DNA of 64,000 nt from Bacilli bacterium (GTDB lineage Bacteria > Bacillota_I > Bacilli_A > RF39 > UBA660). The DNA lies in contig JAEDJT010000001.1 of the NCBI GenBank assembly GCA_016296185.1, positions 1-64,000 of the forward strand, in the 5' to 3' direction. Both the position numbers and the translations under genes were made by a program. How positions within the stretch are numbered: the first letter of the stretch is position 1; each line of letters opens with the position of its first letter. Shown here piece after piece: positions 58,301-63,900 of the stretch. A model generated the notes under the pieces. That model worked only from the letters and a program-made list of their open reading frames with translations. It did not search any database and was not told the DNA's origin.

Positions 58301-60460
58301 ATGATTAATGCTATACCAGAAGCAAAAACATCTACAATTGATGGAGATGGAATAGCTAAATTAGTTGGTGGTAAAAATATTATTACAGTTAGAGTTACTG
58401 CAGAATCAGGAGATACAAGAGATTATACAATTATTGTAAATAAAGCTTTAAGTACTGATTCAACATTAAAAGATATCTTATTAAGTGATGAATCATTAGA
58501 TCCTGTATTTAATCCTAGTACTCATGAATATACAGTTAATGTTCCTGAAGAATTAGACAGTATAACAATTACTGGTATTGTAAATGATTCTAGTGCTACA
58601 ATTACCGGTAACGGAACTTATGATGTATATGAAGACTTCATAGTAGATTTAGTAGTAACTGCAGAAGATGGTAATAAAACTACTTATAAAGTTAATATTC
58701 ATAGAGATATACCTGCATCATCTTATTTAAAACAATTAATAGTAAAAGATGGTGAGTTATATCCTGGTTTCCATAAGTTAATTACTAACTATACCATATT
58801 AGTTCCTAATGAAGTTAGAAGTTTAAATATGACTTATGCTCCAGAAGATGAAAAAGCAACAGTTACTGTAACCGGTAATGAAAACTTTAAAGTTGGAACA
58901 AATAAAGTACATATAGTAGTAACAGCAACTGACGGGACAAGTACAGATTATGAACTTGCAGTTGTAAGACAAACTATTGCATCTAATTACTTAAAATCAT
59001 TAAGTGTTGAAGGATATACGTTAAATCCAGTATTTAATAAAACAAACATGTATTATGAAGTAACAGTACCAGAAGATGTTGATAAAGTTAAGATTAAAGC
59101 AACTGCTGAAGATCCATCATCAACATTATCAGGTACAGGTTATAAATCATTAAAAGTAGGTAATAATATTACTTATGTAACAGTAGAATCTACTAGTGGT
59201 GTAATAAGAACATATCAAATATTAATTAAACGTACAGCTAGTTCAGAAAACTATTTATTAACACTAGAATCAGATGTAGGTACATTAGATCCAGTATTTG
59301 ATAAAGAAATAAATGCATATACATTAAGAGTACCTGATAAAACTACACAAGTGACATTTAGTGGAACAGCATCAGAAAACTCAATTGTAAACGGATTAGG
59401 TACATATGAAGTAAGTTTAGGTGAAACAACAAGAGCAATAACAGTAACAAGTCAAAGTGGAGAAGTAAATACATATACAATAAATGTAATACGTGGTGCT
59501 TCTACAAATACGAATTTAAATGACCTTGTACCAAGTACAGGAACAATAACACCAGAATATTCTAATAATGTACTAGAATATAGAATGGAAGTAGAAGATA
59601 CTGTAAATGTAATAAACTTTATTGCATCTCCAGAAGATGAATCTGCAACTATAACAACAGATGATATTATGGTTCTTGCTTATGGCAAAAATGAATATCA
59701 TGTTAAAGTTGTAGCAGAAGATGGAATTACTGAAAGAAACATTACAATTATAATTAATCGTAAGAAAGACTTAATAAGTATCGAAGCAAGTGAAAAGAAA
59801 ATATTCTTAGATATAGATGATACATATAATTTAAGTTACAAAATTAATCCAGAAGATACTACTTATCCAGAAGTAGAATGGAAGAGTAATGGAACTACTA
59901 TTGCAACAGTTGATGAAACAGGTAAAATAAAAGCTGTTGGATATGGTTCAACTACAATTCAAGTTGTTAGTAAACATGATAATACAATTTACGATACAGT
60001 TAATGTAATAGTAATGAGTAAGAAAATAAGTTCATCTGTTTATACAATTGATAGAGAAAGTGATAAAGATTACGAATATATTATCGGGTTAGAGCCTAAA
60101 ACAGTATTAAAATCATTTATTTCAAATCTAGATAATGAAGAAACAATGATTCATGTATATGATTATGAACGAAAAGAAATAGATGATACATCATATATAG
60201 GAACAAGTTTCATTGTTACATTAGAATTTGAAGATGAAGTGTTAGATGAATTAACAATCATTGTAAGAGGAGACTTAAACAGTGATGGAGATATAACAAC
60301 AGCAGACTACGTTAAGATGAAAAACTATATTTTAAAGAAGATAGAGTTTAATAGAATTGAAATGTTAGCTGGTGATTTAACAAAGAGTAGTTCAATAGGA
60401 ACAACTGATTACGTTAAATTAAAGAATTATATCTTGAAGAAAATTAATTCAGTAAATTAA
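46325..60460 (+). CDS. Giant secreted cadherin-like repeat protein 3 (A-B-A glycine-rich head, 34-repeat stalk, Big2, dockerin)
   Basis: 4711 aa. The TTG start, SD spacing and first 14 residues (MVIVMDRRIFNNLF) equal those of giant protein 1; signal peptide to about residue 37 (LPITVKA). Head: glycine-rich domain (about 42-304, ending MYCYNC), three cadherin-like repeats, a second glycine-rich domain of the type found in copy 2 (about 579-842), two repeats, and a third domain (about 1038-1306, MYCYNC) very similar to the first. Then 34 collinear stalk repeats, with disulfide-candidate pairs CSADSSYC (repeat 2), CPEDSEDC (repeat 3) and CIDDKC (repeat 20). Big2, linker and dockerin (DLNSDGDITTAD) end it. 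Inserts in stalk repeats 7 and 14 are shared with copy 1 but not copy 2. No sortase motif or enzyme domain was seen. Confidence 0.88.
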   Translation: MVIVMDRRIFNNLFFYEKIVLMISLILFCVLPITVKAEDVIYNFDYSGKEEVLEIKYGGWYKVEVWGGQGGYGLCNGSRCGSALGYGGYSEGVVFLKRGEKLYINVGGKGTNGTYRVNSAGGYNGGGNGSWDGSDDESSAGGGGATHIAFESGLLKELSDKRDQVLIVAGGGGGSSWSYTAGAGGGYRGATNSTTNPTEVSQTTGYAFGQGQNASGVADSDGVGGGGGGWYGGYMYNSSGRSSGSGGSGYIASERLISYNDTTKKMYCYNCPTSTDANTYTVTTTNVSATATSEYAKIDNGYARITLVHKGNTNANLSNIEITGATASWDKTFNSNTYEYTLTFGTEDKTINIKGIPEENVTTVDPEELEYDIPVGTSSVSLISTAESGDILIYKLNIKRNASNYPYLKSISIDGEEIKGFSPTKLEYDINVPYYVETIDIGSISGRTNQIISKIGKVNLKTGSQTYEITSKSEDKTNIVTYKINVFREHSAYIKELSIKDYQLTNEYKPETLTYDIDVLSSDISLDINPILYDEQATYTIKDADFMINQNGTITITVTEPNSITKTYTINYHKISAQPKDLTCSNDYEEYIVPFTGLYKLEVWGAQGGGSQVNGNGNLGVGGKGGYSTGTINLKYGTKLYLYAGCQGGVSNGGLAAGGFNGGGSTWASSNGDPAGGGGGASDIRLYENSLYNRVIVAGGGGGGGEDSEAGGCGGGERGCQGASGTNAPGTQTSGTAGGVFGYGANTPYDGGGGGGGWYGGGTSGGSQTIPTGNSGSDANGGSGGSGFVFKQSTAINVPTDYQLTENDYLDNEAYTVNGNTEMPSHDGLTTMTGNTGNGYVKVTLISQSKNNYLSELKTDVGTLVPEFDPRITNYEITVNKYVSEITVDGEVSDINSTVTGFGTYELPIGDTIIISIPVTSESGDIRVYKIAVTREALAKGEHSTKLATLVLSDNEFETNPKFESETTEYTIEIPDTIISIPVETSLYDKESNVQITGNGYIKPGKNGLITITVTSPYVSSTVYKIKVVREGGIEEAEYGYNYTGKEEIFTAPVSGYYKLETWGAQGGYGLCNGGRCGGAYGYGGYASGAIKLKKGDQLYINVGSKGQDGTYRVNAAGGYNGGGNGSWDGRDDESSGGGGGATSIATTSGLLSTLENKKDQVIIVAGGGGGSSWTYTAGAGGGFRGATNGTTNPTEVSQTTGYAFGQGQNASGAADSDGVGGGGGGWYGGYMYNYSGRSSGSGGSGYIGNNQLVSYRDTVKNMYCYNCLESTEEDTYTISTTKYSALPTSNYAKSGDGYVRITKLEDPSTNNFLSFITLSATRYDNDEVSDKEISPSFNMEVTDYYITLNDMETIININAKLEDSRASIDGLGEHEVPAGTTTYPITVTAESGDVKTYNIHVTRPANNNPFPDNVIINGLVPSLCSADSSYCFLKDESNNQVSFDNKTHTYYLTVPSRIKQLYFNVELGHPYQAVNGEGRVSLKGGDNNITITVKSEAALDKDDTSLVENVDYSVYNFIVVRDMTGNTDLEEFVILDPNRDINYNPDITEYYVSVPNEYDKWQLNNVNEKQDYSCPEDSEDCIPQNILQLFIKTDDENATYIITDKKELEVGMNEIDVLVTAANGETKTYILNVYREKNENVYLSSLEVSNNTTIYSLIPEFNKIITGTYYVTVPNYIDTVNVNGTPEVNTTIVLGNGEYELVTTKANKVTITTTAENGTTEIYTLSITREKNNNNDLTNIIISDDNKNYELKPEFDKEILSYNVTVDEGVNKVNIVANTLKDTTNYRLLDNTSIKVGNNVKRIMAIAEDGTSKIYTINIYRPASTNNYLSDLIVKNGDKQFELSQLDESGIIGKGFDKENNKYQIEVENDIKTINVNGIKDISLSTVKGNGNYSLSVGENNISINVTNEAGETRTYTLTVIRKPNSNAYLKSITTSEGIIVPEFNKEEQKYVVNIENNVSSFSITAIADVNTTSINGGLNNISMMVNDIPSGTTEFKFVTLAEDGVTSLTYIVEVVKDKSDNDNLSYLIMEEGALDKAFNSDIIIYNTIVPYSVTKGTFHIELEDENASYEILNNNFDVGDNEVIIRVTSESGLTKDYTVNVNRQELESSNNYLSNITVNKGTLTPTFNKEKQYYEVEVDYSITQIQVDAKLEDSSSSLTGTGVYTLNVGHNLAILKVKGADGSIRDYQVLIDRKKNTEARLSQLAIESTNLTPEFNKDNYEYTVTTSDPKLTFTRLIPIDSNATYEIIGNENFITGSDSNEVKIRVTAQDGITQKEYKIHVNKEASANYYLSNLEVEGFDINPNFNRNTTLYNLTVSSDIKTVNVIAIPEDINSIVSGTGTQTLTVGTNYVTVEVKSELGNTRMYTIVITKEGSTNNYASRIDVKNGTMNPEYDKTINTYDVVVPYEEKQIDFDIELEDENASYKILNNDLKVGNNTVTVSVTAENGSINNYVFNVVREEAISALLENIKFKNYHLTPEFNSYINNYQLFIDNEIDKLSLLNMEIIPIDKKATYIINGNENLAIGSNVVTIEVTSSNGIDKETYTINIERQAYSNNFLDYLYTDQGDLEPVFNKTKMEYSVNVPYDVKTITLFGEPVDKSNTISSIGDKVSGNLLDGEIGTFNLNTGDNLITVVVTSTTGIKRTYYINVNRAKDSDNYLTSLTAKVGTTKYELTPTFDKTIYDYQVTVPVGTNNINLSGTLSSPNAKVTGLGITKLIAGQNEIKINVTSEDGAIRTYTVIVTREASTNNRLIELVPQYGVLIPSFNYDLTDYTIMLDSSVSFESFDVITEDENATVSGNKRQLVPDGISTRTIEVESESGDIRTYNITLNKARTDNAHLEDLNVIGYELRDKEGNLTTFDRETFDYYINVENEKTTLLSQEVIATLEDKNSSISKPKIINLVTTSDNEYIVKVTAPDGSTTLVYTIHVNRAKSNIAKLESLKVNVGTLDQVFNSEVTSYTWTVPKNTVITKETVLAIAAENGTVSQTEKLIVNPKENNVYEIVVTSEDETQSLSYFLNVVLDLSADATLKSITVDKGTMEPIFDSEVYVYDVYEYVDVEQIEVTAITNSENSEITSGNGIVPLVSDVTQHEIVITAEDGSTETYVLNIHKSILKDESLEDLYLNGLDVNEDIEEKTCIDDKCVLSPLFNKDVINYSIKVPYEYQTLDVYYEKMNDQQTVKIKVGNEYVTDYKLPLGKTDVLVEVYDGFDKLTKTYTINIERCKSNNSYLSDLIITNGLDEEDTDYVLYPLEPDFDKHTQEYTIYVDKNVNEVTINATTENPTSYKFVNGYNYLQMGENIATVDVIAADGSSERTYIIHIIKASEYNSYIKNITLSTGIFWDLTPKFKPTVFEYSTTIASTNNKATVEAVPVDPTTTITGTGEYDLVTGNNVVRLISTAAGDGSISVYTININKLASSNVDLQSLIVEEGNLKPDFDKGKTKYDVTVDNNVTKLNIHAIPEDLTSTVKITGNENLITGNNIISIIVTSEDKTVSKTYQLNVYKKYNSNANLENIKVYDDKQEYPIEPEFKEDVLEYTSFVPSNIEKANISAITSSPYSIITGTGEVYLDYGNNNFEITVTAEDGTINVYQLNVYKEYNLNLSTLVSDKGTLNPIFNKDITEYTIDLNNTEDEITFVALTDSNKTTVTGSGTYELHTGENVIIFTVSDPDGHTKEYKVIVNRAKDNNNYIKELTVKGILTPAFDKNTQEYQIDVRESTKSIEDLNYVLESKTATAKVVGNESFSKDKNPNVVVIRVTAEDGTTRDYKFNVMLQPDEYFSNRLSSLTIDSGTLTPDFAPDINNYAVTVSNSVNELNIEAIPENERAIVTGDGNIKLNVGRNVIPIKVRSQDGLMNEYDLIVYRTEPNDATLQSLVVSGHDYIPIFSKLTENYEMEIGSEVDNLDIIANPTDSSSTVKITGNKNLVSGDNLVKAIVTAPDKITTKTYTIKVTKSVSKNNYLSNLNVTGYDFTNSFIKTNQGPYVINVPSNINSIMINAIPEAKTSTIDGDGIAKLVGGKNIITVRVTAESGDTRDYTIIVNKALSTDSTLKDILLSDESLDPVFNPSTHEYTVNVPEELDSITITGIVNDSSATITGNGTYDVYEDFIVDLVVTAEDGNKTTYKVNIHRDIPASSYLKQLIVKDGELYPGFHKLITNYTILVPNEVRSLNMTYAPEDEKATVTVTGNENFKVGTNKVHIVVTATDGTSTDYELAVVRQTIASNYLKSLSVEGYTLNPVFNKTNMYYEVTVPEDVDKVKIKATAEDPSSTLSGTGYKSLKVGNNITYVTVESTSGVIRTYQILIKRTASSENYLLTLESDVGTLDPVFDKEINAYTLRVPDKTTQVTFSGTASENSIVNGLGTYEVSLGETTRAITVTSQSGEVNTYTINVIRGASTNTNLNDLVPSTGTITPEYSNNVLEYRMEVEDTVNVINFIASPEDESATITTDDIMVLAYGKNEYHVKVVAEDGITERNITIIINRKKDLISIEASEKKIFLDIDDTYNLSYKINPEDTTYPEVEWKSNGTTIATVDETGKIKAVGYGSTTIQVVSKHDNTIYDTVNVIVMSKKISSSVYTIDRESDKDYEYIIGLEPKTVLKSFISNLDNEETMIHVYDYERKEIDDTSYIGTSFIVTLEFEDEVLDELTIIVRGDLNSDGDITTADYVKMKNYILKKIEFNRIEMLAGDLTKSSSIGTTDYVKLKNYILKKINSVN
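46885..47036 (+). repeat. 152-bp intragenic repeat, copy 1 (giant gene 3)
   Basis: Matches 49876-50027 at a constant offset of 2991 with four mismatches. It codes the central part of the first and third glycine-rich domains (GYAFGQGQNASG, VGGGGGGWYGGYMYN). This indicates recent duplication or conversion of head modules within the gene. Confidence 0.93.
49876..50027 (+). repeat. 152-bp intragenic repeat, copy 2 (giant gene 3)
   Basis: Partner of 46885-47036; 148 of 152 bases match by direct comparison. Confidence 0.93.
58449..58831 (+). repeat. 383-bp tract shared with giant gene 1 (copy in gene 3)
   Basis: Partner of 30053-30435, 382 of 383 bases identical. The corresponding part of giant gene 2 (around 44205-44585) is clearly more diverged. 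Confidence 0.9.
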
Positions 60461-60482
60461 AAGAAGACAAAAGTCTTCTTTT
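60459..60482 (+). terminator. Rho-independent terminator after giant gene 3
   Basis: Perfect 10-bp stem AAAAGAAGAC / GTCTTCTTTT with loop AAAA. The T-tract is only the end of the stem, so it may be weaker than the others. Confidence 0.75.
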
Positions 60483-60486
60483 AATG

Positions 60487-60495
60487 TGGTATAAT
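60487..60495 (+). promoter_or_regulatory. Extended -10 promoter of galE
   Basis: TG-G-TATAAT right after the terminator, followed by a strong SD AGGAGGG (60502-60508), 6 bases from the ATG. Confidence 0.7.
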
Positions 60496-60514
60496 ATATT
60501 TAGGAGGGATTAAT

Positions 60515-61525
60515 ATGAAAATATTAGTAACAGGTGGTACAGGATATATTGGTAGCCACACAGTATGTGAATTACTAGATAATAATTATGAAGTAGTAAT
60601 TATTGATAACTTAGTGAATTCAAAAATAGAAGTGCTTGATAGCATTAAAACAATAACAGGTAAGGATGTTAAATTCTATCAAGGAGACGTTCAAGATAAA
60701 GAACTATTAAATAAAATATTTAAAGAAAATAAAATAGATGGTGTTATTCACTTTGCAGGATTAAAAGCTGTAGGTGAATCAGTACAAAAACCAATTTTAT
60801 ATTATGATAACAACTTAAATTCTACATTAGTATTATTAAGTGTTATGGCAGAAAACAATTGTAAAAATATTGTATTCTCATCTAGTGCAACAGTATATGG
60901 AGATCCAGAAAGATTACCATTAACAGAAGATTGCAAAGTTGGTGGAACAACAAATCCATATGGTACAACAAAATTAATGATTGAAAGAATCTTAAAAGAT
61001 TTATATATTGCAGATAATTCATGGAGTATTACAATCTTAAGATATTTCAATCCAATTGGTGCACATGAATCAGGATTAATTGGAGAAAATCCAAATGGTA
61101 TTCCAAATAACTTAATGCCATATATCATTAAAGTTGCTACTGGAGAACTTCCAAAACTAAATGTATTTGGTAATGACTATGATACAGAAGATGGTACTGG
61201 AGTAAGAGATTATATTCATGTAGTAGATTTAGCTAAAGGACATATTAAAGCTATTGAAAAAACAGTTAAAGGACCTGGTGTAAATATTTATAACTTAGGT
61301 ACTGGTCATGGATATTCAGTATTAGATATCGTTAAAACATTCGAACGTGTAAATGGTATTGAAGTTAAATATGAAATAGCACCAAGAAGAGCTGGAGATA
61401 TTGCTGCATGTTATGCAGATCCATCTAAAGCATTAAATGAATTAGGATGGAAAGCTGAAAAAGAAATCGATGAAATGTGCAAAGATAGTTATAACTATGT
61501 ACAAAGTGTTAAAAAAGGAGAATAA
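60515..61525 (+). CDS. galE: UDP-glucose 4-epimerase
   Basis: 336 aa, a full-length extended SDR enzyme that interconverts UDP-glucose and UDP-galactose (possibly also the GlcNAc pair). NAD-binding GGTGYIGS at residues 7-14, catalytic Ser/Thr region FSSSATVYG near 122-129, and the Y-x-x-x-K motif Tyr149/Lys153 in NPYGTTK. The RYFNPIGAHESG, GENPNGIPNNLMPY and DGTGVRDYIHV segments are classic GalE. It is cytoplasmic and supplies sugar nucleotides for surface glycans. It lies alone, with its own promoter and terminator. Whether it relates to the surface proteins encoded upstream is unknown. Confidence 0.96.
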   Translation: MKILVTGGTGYIGSHTVCELLDNNYEVVIIDNLVNSKIEVLDSIKTITGKDVKFYQGDVQDKELLNKIFKENKIDGVIHFAGLKAVGESVQKPILYYDNNLNSTLVLLSVMAENNCKNIVFSSSATVYGDPERLPLTEDCKVGGTTNPYGTTKLMIERILKDLYIADNSWSITILRYFNPIGAHESGLIGENPNGIPNNLMPYIIKVATGELPKLNVFGNDYDTEDGTGVRDYIHVVDLAKGHIKAIEKTVKGPGVNIYNLGTGHGYSVLDIVKTFERVNGIEVKYEIAPRRAGDIAACYADPSKALNELGWKAEKEIDEMCKDSYNYVQSVKKGE

Positions 61526-61538
61526 TCTCCTTTTTTTT
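61511..61538 (+). terminator. Rho-independent terminator after galE
   Basis: AAAAAAGGAGA, loop ATAA, TCTCC and eight T. The 5' arm codes the last residues (KKGE) of GalE. Confidence 0.9.
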
Positions 61539-61546
61539 GTTATACT
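61538..61546 (+). promoter_or_regulatory. Extended -10 promoter of ispH
   Basis: TG-T-TATACT sharing its first T with the end of the terminator T-run. SD AGGTGAT follows at 61553-61559, with the ATG at 61563. Confidence 0.65.
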
Positions 61547-61562
61547 TTAATTAGGTGATATT

Positions 61563-62408
61563 ATGGAAATAATAACAGGTAAATATAATGGTTTTTGTTA
61601 CGGAGTAAAAAGAGCGGTTGATGGTGCATTATCTACAAAAAGCGATAAAAAAGTATACTGCTTAGGAGAATTAGTACATAACAAACAAGTAGTTGAAAAA
61701 GTTAAAAATAATAATATAGAAATAATTGAAACATTAGATGAAGCAGAAGATAATAGTATAGTTATAATAAGAGCTCATGGTGTAGAAGAATCTATATATA
61801 GAGAAGCATCAAAAAGAAATATCGAAATAATAGATTATACATGTCCATTTGTTAATAAAATACATGAAATATGTAAATCATATAGAGATAATAATTATTA
61901 TATTTTTGTAGTAGGAATAAATGATCATCCAGAAACAATTGGTAATATAAGTTATTGTGGTGATAATTACAGTTTAATTACAGGTATGGATAGAATAGAT
62001 GAAGCAATTACTACTTATAATAACAGTGAACTAAATAAAAGTATGGTAATATTTCAAACAACATATAACACTATAATTGCAAATGAAATAATTGAATATT
62101 TAAAAGAAAACGTTATTGGTGAATTAGTAGTAAATAATACAATATGTGCATCTACAGAATTAAAACAAAATGAAGTAAAAGAAATATCTAAAAATGTCGA
62201 TATGATGATAATAATTGGTGGAAAAAATAGTAGTAACACAAATAAACTATATGACATTGCAAAATTAAATTGTAATAATACTATAAAGATAGAAACTAAA
62301 GAAGACTTAAAAGATATAGTAATAAAAGAAAATAAAATAGGAATAATAAGTGGAGCATCTACACCAAAAGAAATAGTAGATGATGTAATTGATTACATAA
62401 AAAAATAA
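61563..62408 (+). CDS. ispH: 4-hydroxy-3-methylbut-2-enyl diphosphate reductase (IspH/LytB)
   Basis: 281 aa, typical length. It catalyses the last MEP-pathway step, making IPP and DMAPP. The three [4Fe-4S] ligands are present: Cys12 (GFCYGV), Cys94 (DYTCPFV) and Cys195 (NNTICAST). Conserved substrate residues His39 (LVHN) and His72 (AHG) and the DHPETIGN segment are also present. It needs reduced ferredoxin or flavodoxin. It shows that this organism uses the MEP rather than the mevalonate route. No other isoprenoid gene is adjacent. There is no clear terminator before the next gene, only 43 bases with a new promoter. Confidence 0.96.
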   Translation: MEIITGKYNGFCYGVKRAVDGALSTKSDKKVYCLGELVHNKQVVEKVKNNNIEIIETLDEAEDNSIVIIRAHGVEESIYREASKRNIEIIDYTCPFVNKIHEICKSYRDNNYYIFVVGINDHPETIGNISYCGDNYSLITGMDRIDEAITTYNNSELNKSMVIFQTTYNTIIANEIIEYLKENVIGELVVNNTICASTELKQNEVKEISKNVDMMIIIGGKNSSNTNKLYDIAKLNCNNTIKIETKEDLKDIVIKENKIGIISGASTPKEIVDDVIDYIKK

Positions 62409-62417
62409 CAATTATTA

Positions 62418-62426
62418 TGATATAAT
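62418..62426 (+). promoter_or_regulatory. Extended -10 promoter
   Basis: TG-A-TATAAT, followed by the strong SD AGGAGG about 15 bases downstream and the ATG at 62452. Confidence 0.65.
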
Positions 62427-62451
62427 AATTAAAGAATAAAGGAGGATACAT

Positions 62452-63231
62452 ATGAAAGAACAAGATGAAATAGAAACATTAGATATGGATCTTCCTAAAT
62501 TAAAAGATGATAATATATTAGAAAATATTTATAAAGATATAGATAATAATTTAGAAGTAAAAAAAATAGAAGAACCTATAGAAGAAAAAACAAATACTAA
62601 AGAAACAGAAGAAATAATAGTAGATTATGTAATAGATAAAGAATATAAAAACATTCCACTAAAAGTAAAAGGTAATACTGAAACAATTAGTGCAGAAAGT
62701 TCTAATAAAATACAAAATACAATATTCATGATAGTATCATTTATACTTTTAATGGCAAGTATAATTCTAATAATTAATATTGTAAATGAAGTTAAAGATA
62801 AACCAATTAGCAGTACAGTAGAAATAGATACATCAAAAGAAATGTTTATAACAGGTAGTTATAAGACAACTAATGATAGTTTATTTACTTTTAATGAAGA
62901 TAGTACATTTTATTGGTTTGATAACTATAATGAATTAGATAATAACTATTACACAGGTACATATACATATTTAAGAGGACAAGAAGCTATAAATGAAATG
63001 GGATATACAGAAGAAGAAATACCTATTATGTTTGGAGAAAACATTGATAAAAATAACATATATTCAATTCAACTATACCCAACCAAAGTATTAAAAAATA
63101 ATAGAGATGTTACAAAAAGAGAATTAAAAGATAATACAGTATGGTGGTATATATTAGTATTGAAAGATGATAAAAATGCTATAGGTTATAACAAAACTAT
63201 AGATGCAAGATATTCATTAATAAGAAAGTAA
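62452..63231 (+). CDS. Single-pass membrane protein of unknown function
   Basis: 259 aa. An acidic, low-complexity cytoplasmic N-terminus (residues 1-85, Glu/Asp/Lys-rich), one transmembrane helix at about 86-108 (FMIVSFILLMASIILIINIV), then an extracytoplasmic domain of about 150 aa. That domain opens with ITGSYKTTNDSLFTFNEDSTFYWFDNY, a beta-rich pattern resembling small lipocalin-like or DUF4822-type barrels in Firmicutes, though I cannot assign a family. No cysteines and no catalytic motif are seen. A strong SD and its own promoter and terminator mark it as an independent unit. Confidence 0.75.
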   Translation: MKEQDEIETLDMDLPKLKDDNILENIYKDIDNNLEVKKIEEPIEEKTNTKETEEIIVDYVIDKEYKNIPLKVKGNTETISAESSNKIQNTIFMIVSFILLMASIILIINIVNEVKDKPISSTVEIDTSKEMFITGSYKTTNDSLFTFNEDSTFYWFDNYNELDNNYYTGTYTYLRGQEAINEMGYTEEEIPIMFGENIDKNNIYSIQLYPTKVLKNNRDVTKRELKDNTVWWYILVLKDDKNAIGYNKTIDARYSLIRK

Positions 63232-63250
63232 TATTACTTTCTTATTTTTT
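63221..63250 (+). terminator. Rho-independent terminator
   Basis: Near-perfect palindrome TAAGAAAGTAAT / ATTACTTTCTTA followed by six T. The last codons and stop codon lie in the 5' arm. Confidence 0.85.
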
Positions 63251-63273
63251 ATACAAAATAAGACAATATGTTA

Positions 63274-63304
63274 TTGCAAAAATATACTAAATATATGGTA
63301 AAAT
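63274..63304 (+). promoter_or_regulatory. plsC promoter
   Basis: TTGCAA with a 19-base spacer to TAAAAT, itself an extended -10 (TG-G-TAAAAT). The SD AGGTGAT (63311-63317) is 3 bases from the ATG. Confidence 0.55.
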
Positions 63305-63320
63305 AGATATAGGTGATACT

Positions 63321-63899
63321 ATGAAAGAACCATTATTATATATAATAGTAAGACCTATTATTACATTTTTATTTAAAATAGTATATCAACCAACAATTAT
63401 AGGAAAAGAAAATATTCCTAAAAAAGGCAGAGTAGTAATTGCTGGAAATCATACAAATAATTTAGATTGTATATTATTAATTAGTTCTACAAAAAGAATT
63501 ATACATTTCCTAGCAAAAGACTCGCTATATAAAGGAATAAAAAAGCCAATATTTGCTGGTATGGGTATAATACCTGTTAATAGATCAATACATGATAAAG
63601 GAGCTTTAAATAAAGCAATAGAATCATTAAATAAAGATAAAACAATTGGTATATTTCCAGAAGGTACGATTAATAGAACAGAAGATACAATAATGCCATT
63701 TAAAATAGGATGTGTAAAAATGGCAAAAGAAACAAATTCAAAAGTAGTACCATTTGTTATAACAGGAGAATACAAGATGTTTAAAAAAGGAATTACAATC
63801 GAATTCTTTAAACCAATAAGTATAGAAGATGAAATACTTGATAACGAAAATGAAAAATTAATGAAAAAAATAAAAACAGAACTTGAAAAGAGGAGATAG
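63321..63899 (+). CDS. plsC: 1-acyl-sn-glycerol-3-phosphate acyltransferase (PlsC family)
   Basis: 192 aa. It makes phosphatidic acid from lysophosphatidic acid at the inner membrane. Acyltransferase motif I NHTNNLD (His44-x4-Asp49) and motif III FPEGT (112-116) are present, as are MGIIPVNRS (motif II) and VVPFVITG (motif IV). It is a compact member with a hydrophobic N-terminal segment (YIIVRPIITFLFKIVY). It ends one base before the next ATG, so it is likely cotranscribed with the truncated downstream gene, possibly another lipid gene. Confidence 0.92.
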   Translation: MKEPLLYIIVRPIITFLFKIVYQPTIIGKENIPKKGRVVIAGNHTNNLDCILLISSTKRIIHFLAKDSLYKGIKKPIFAGMGIIPVNRSIHDKGALNKAIESLNKDKTIGIFPEGTINRTEDTIMPFKIGCVKMAKETNSKVVPFVITGEYKMFKKGITIEFFKPISIEDEILDNENEKLMKKIKTELEKRR

Positions 63900-63900
63900 T

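Noticed and set aside
19012..60460. CRISPR-like or non-coding tandem repeats
   Set aside because: The repetition is at protein level (85-110 aa units) with diverged DNA. There is no short repeat-spacer periodicity and no cas gene.
19012..60460. The three giant genes as one gene duplicated by assembly error
   Set aside because: Copies differ throughout in protein and DNA, have different head layouts and separate promoters and terminators. Only the 383-bp island is suspiciously identical.
60020..60460. Sortase signal at the C-terminus of the giants
   Set aside because: All three end in the dockerin-like pair. There is no LPXTG-like motif, terminal hydrophobic helix or basic tail.
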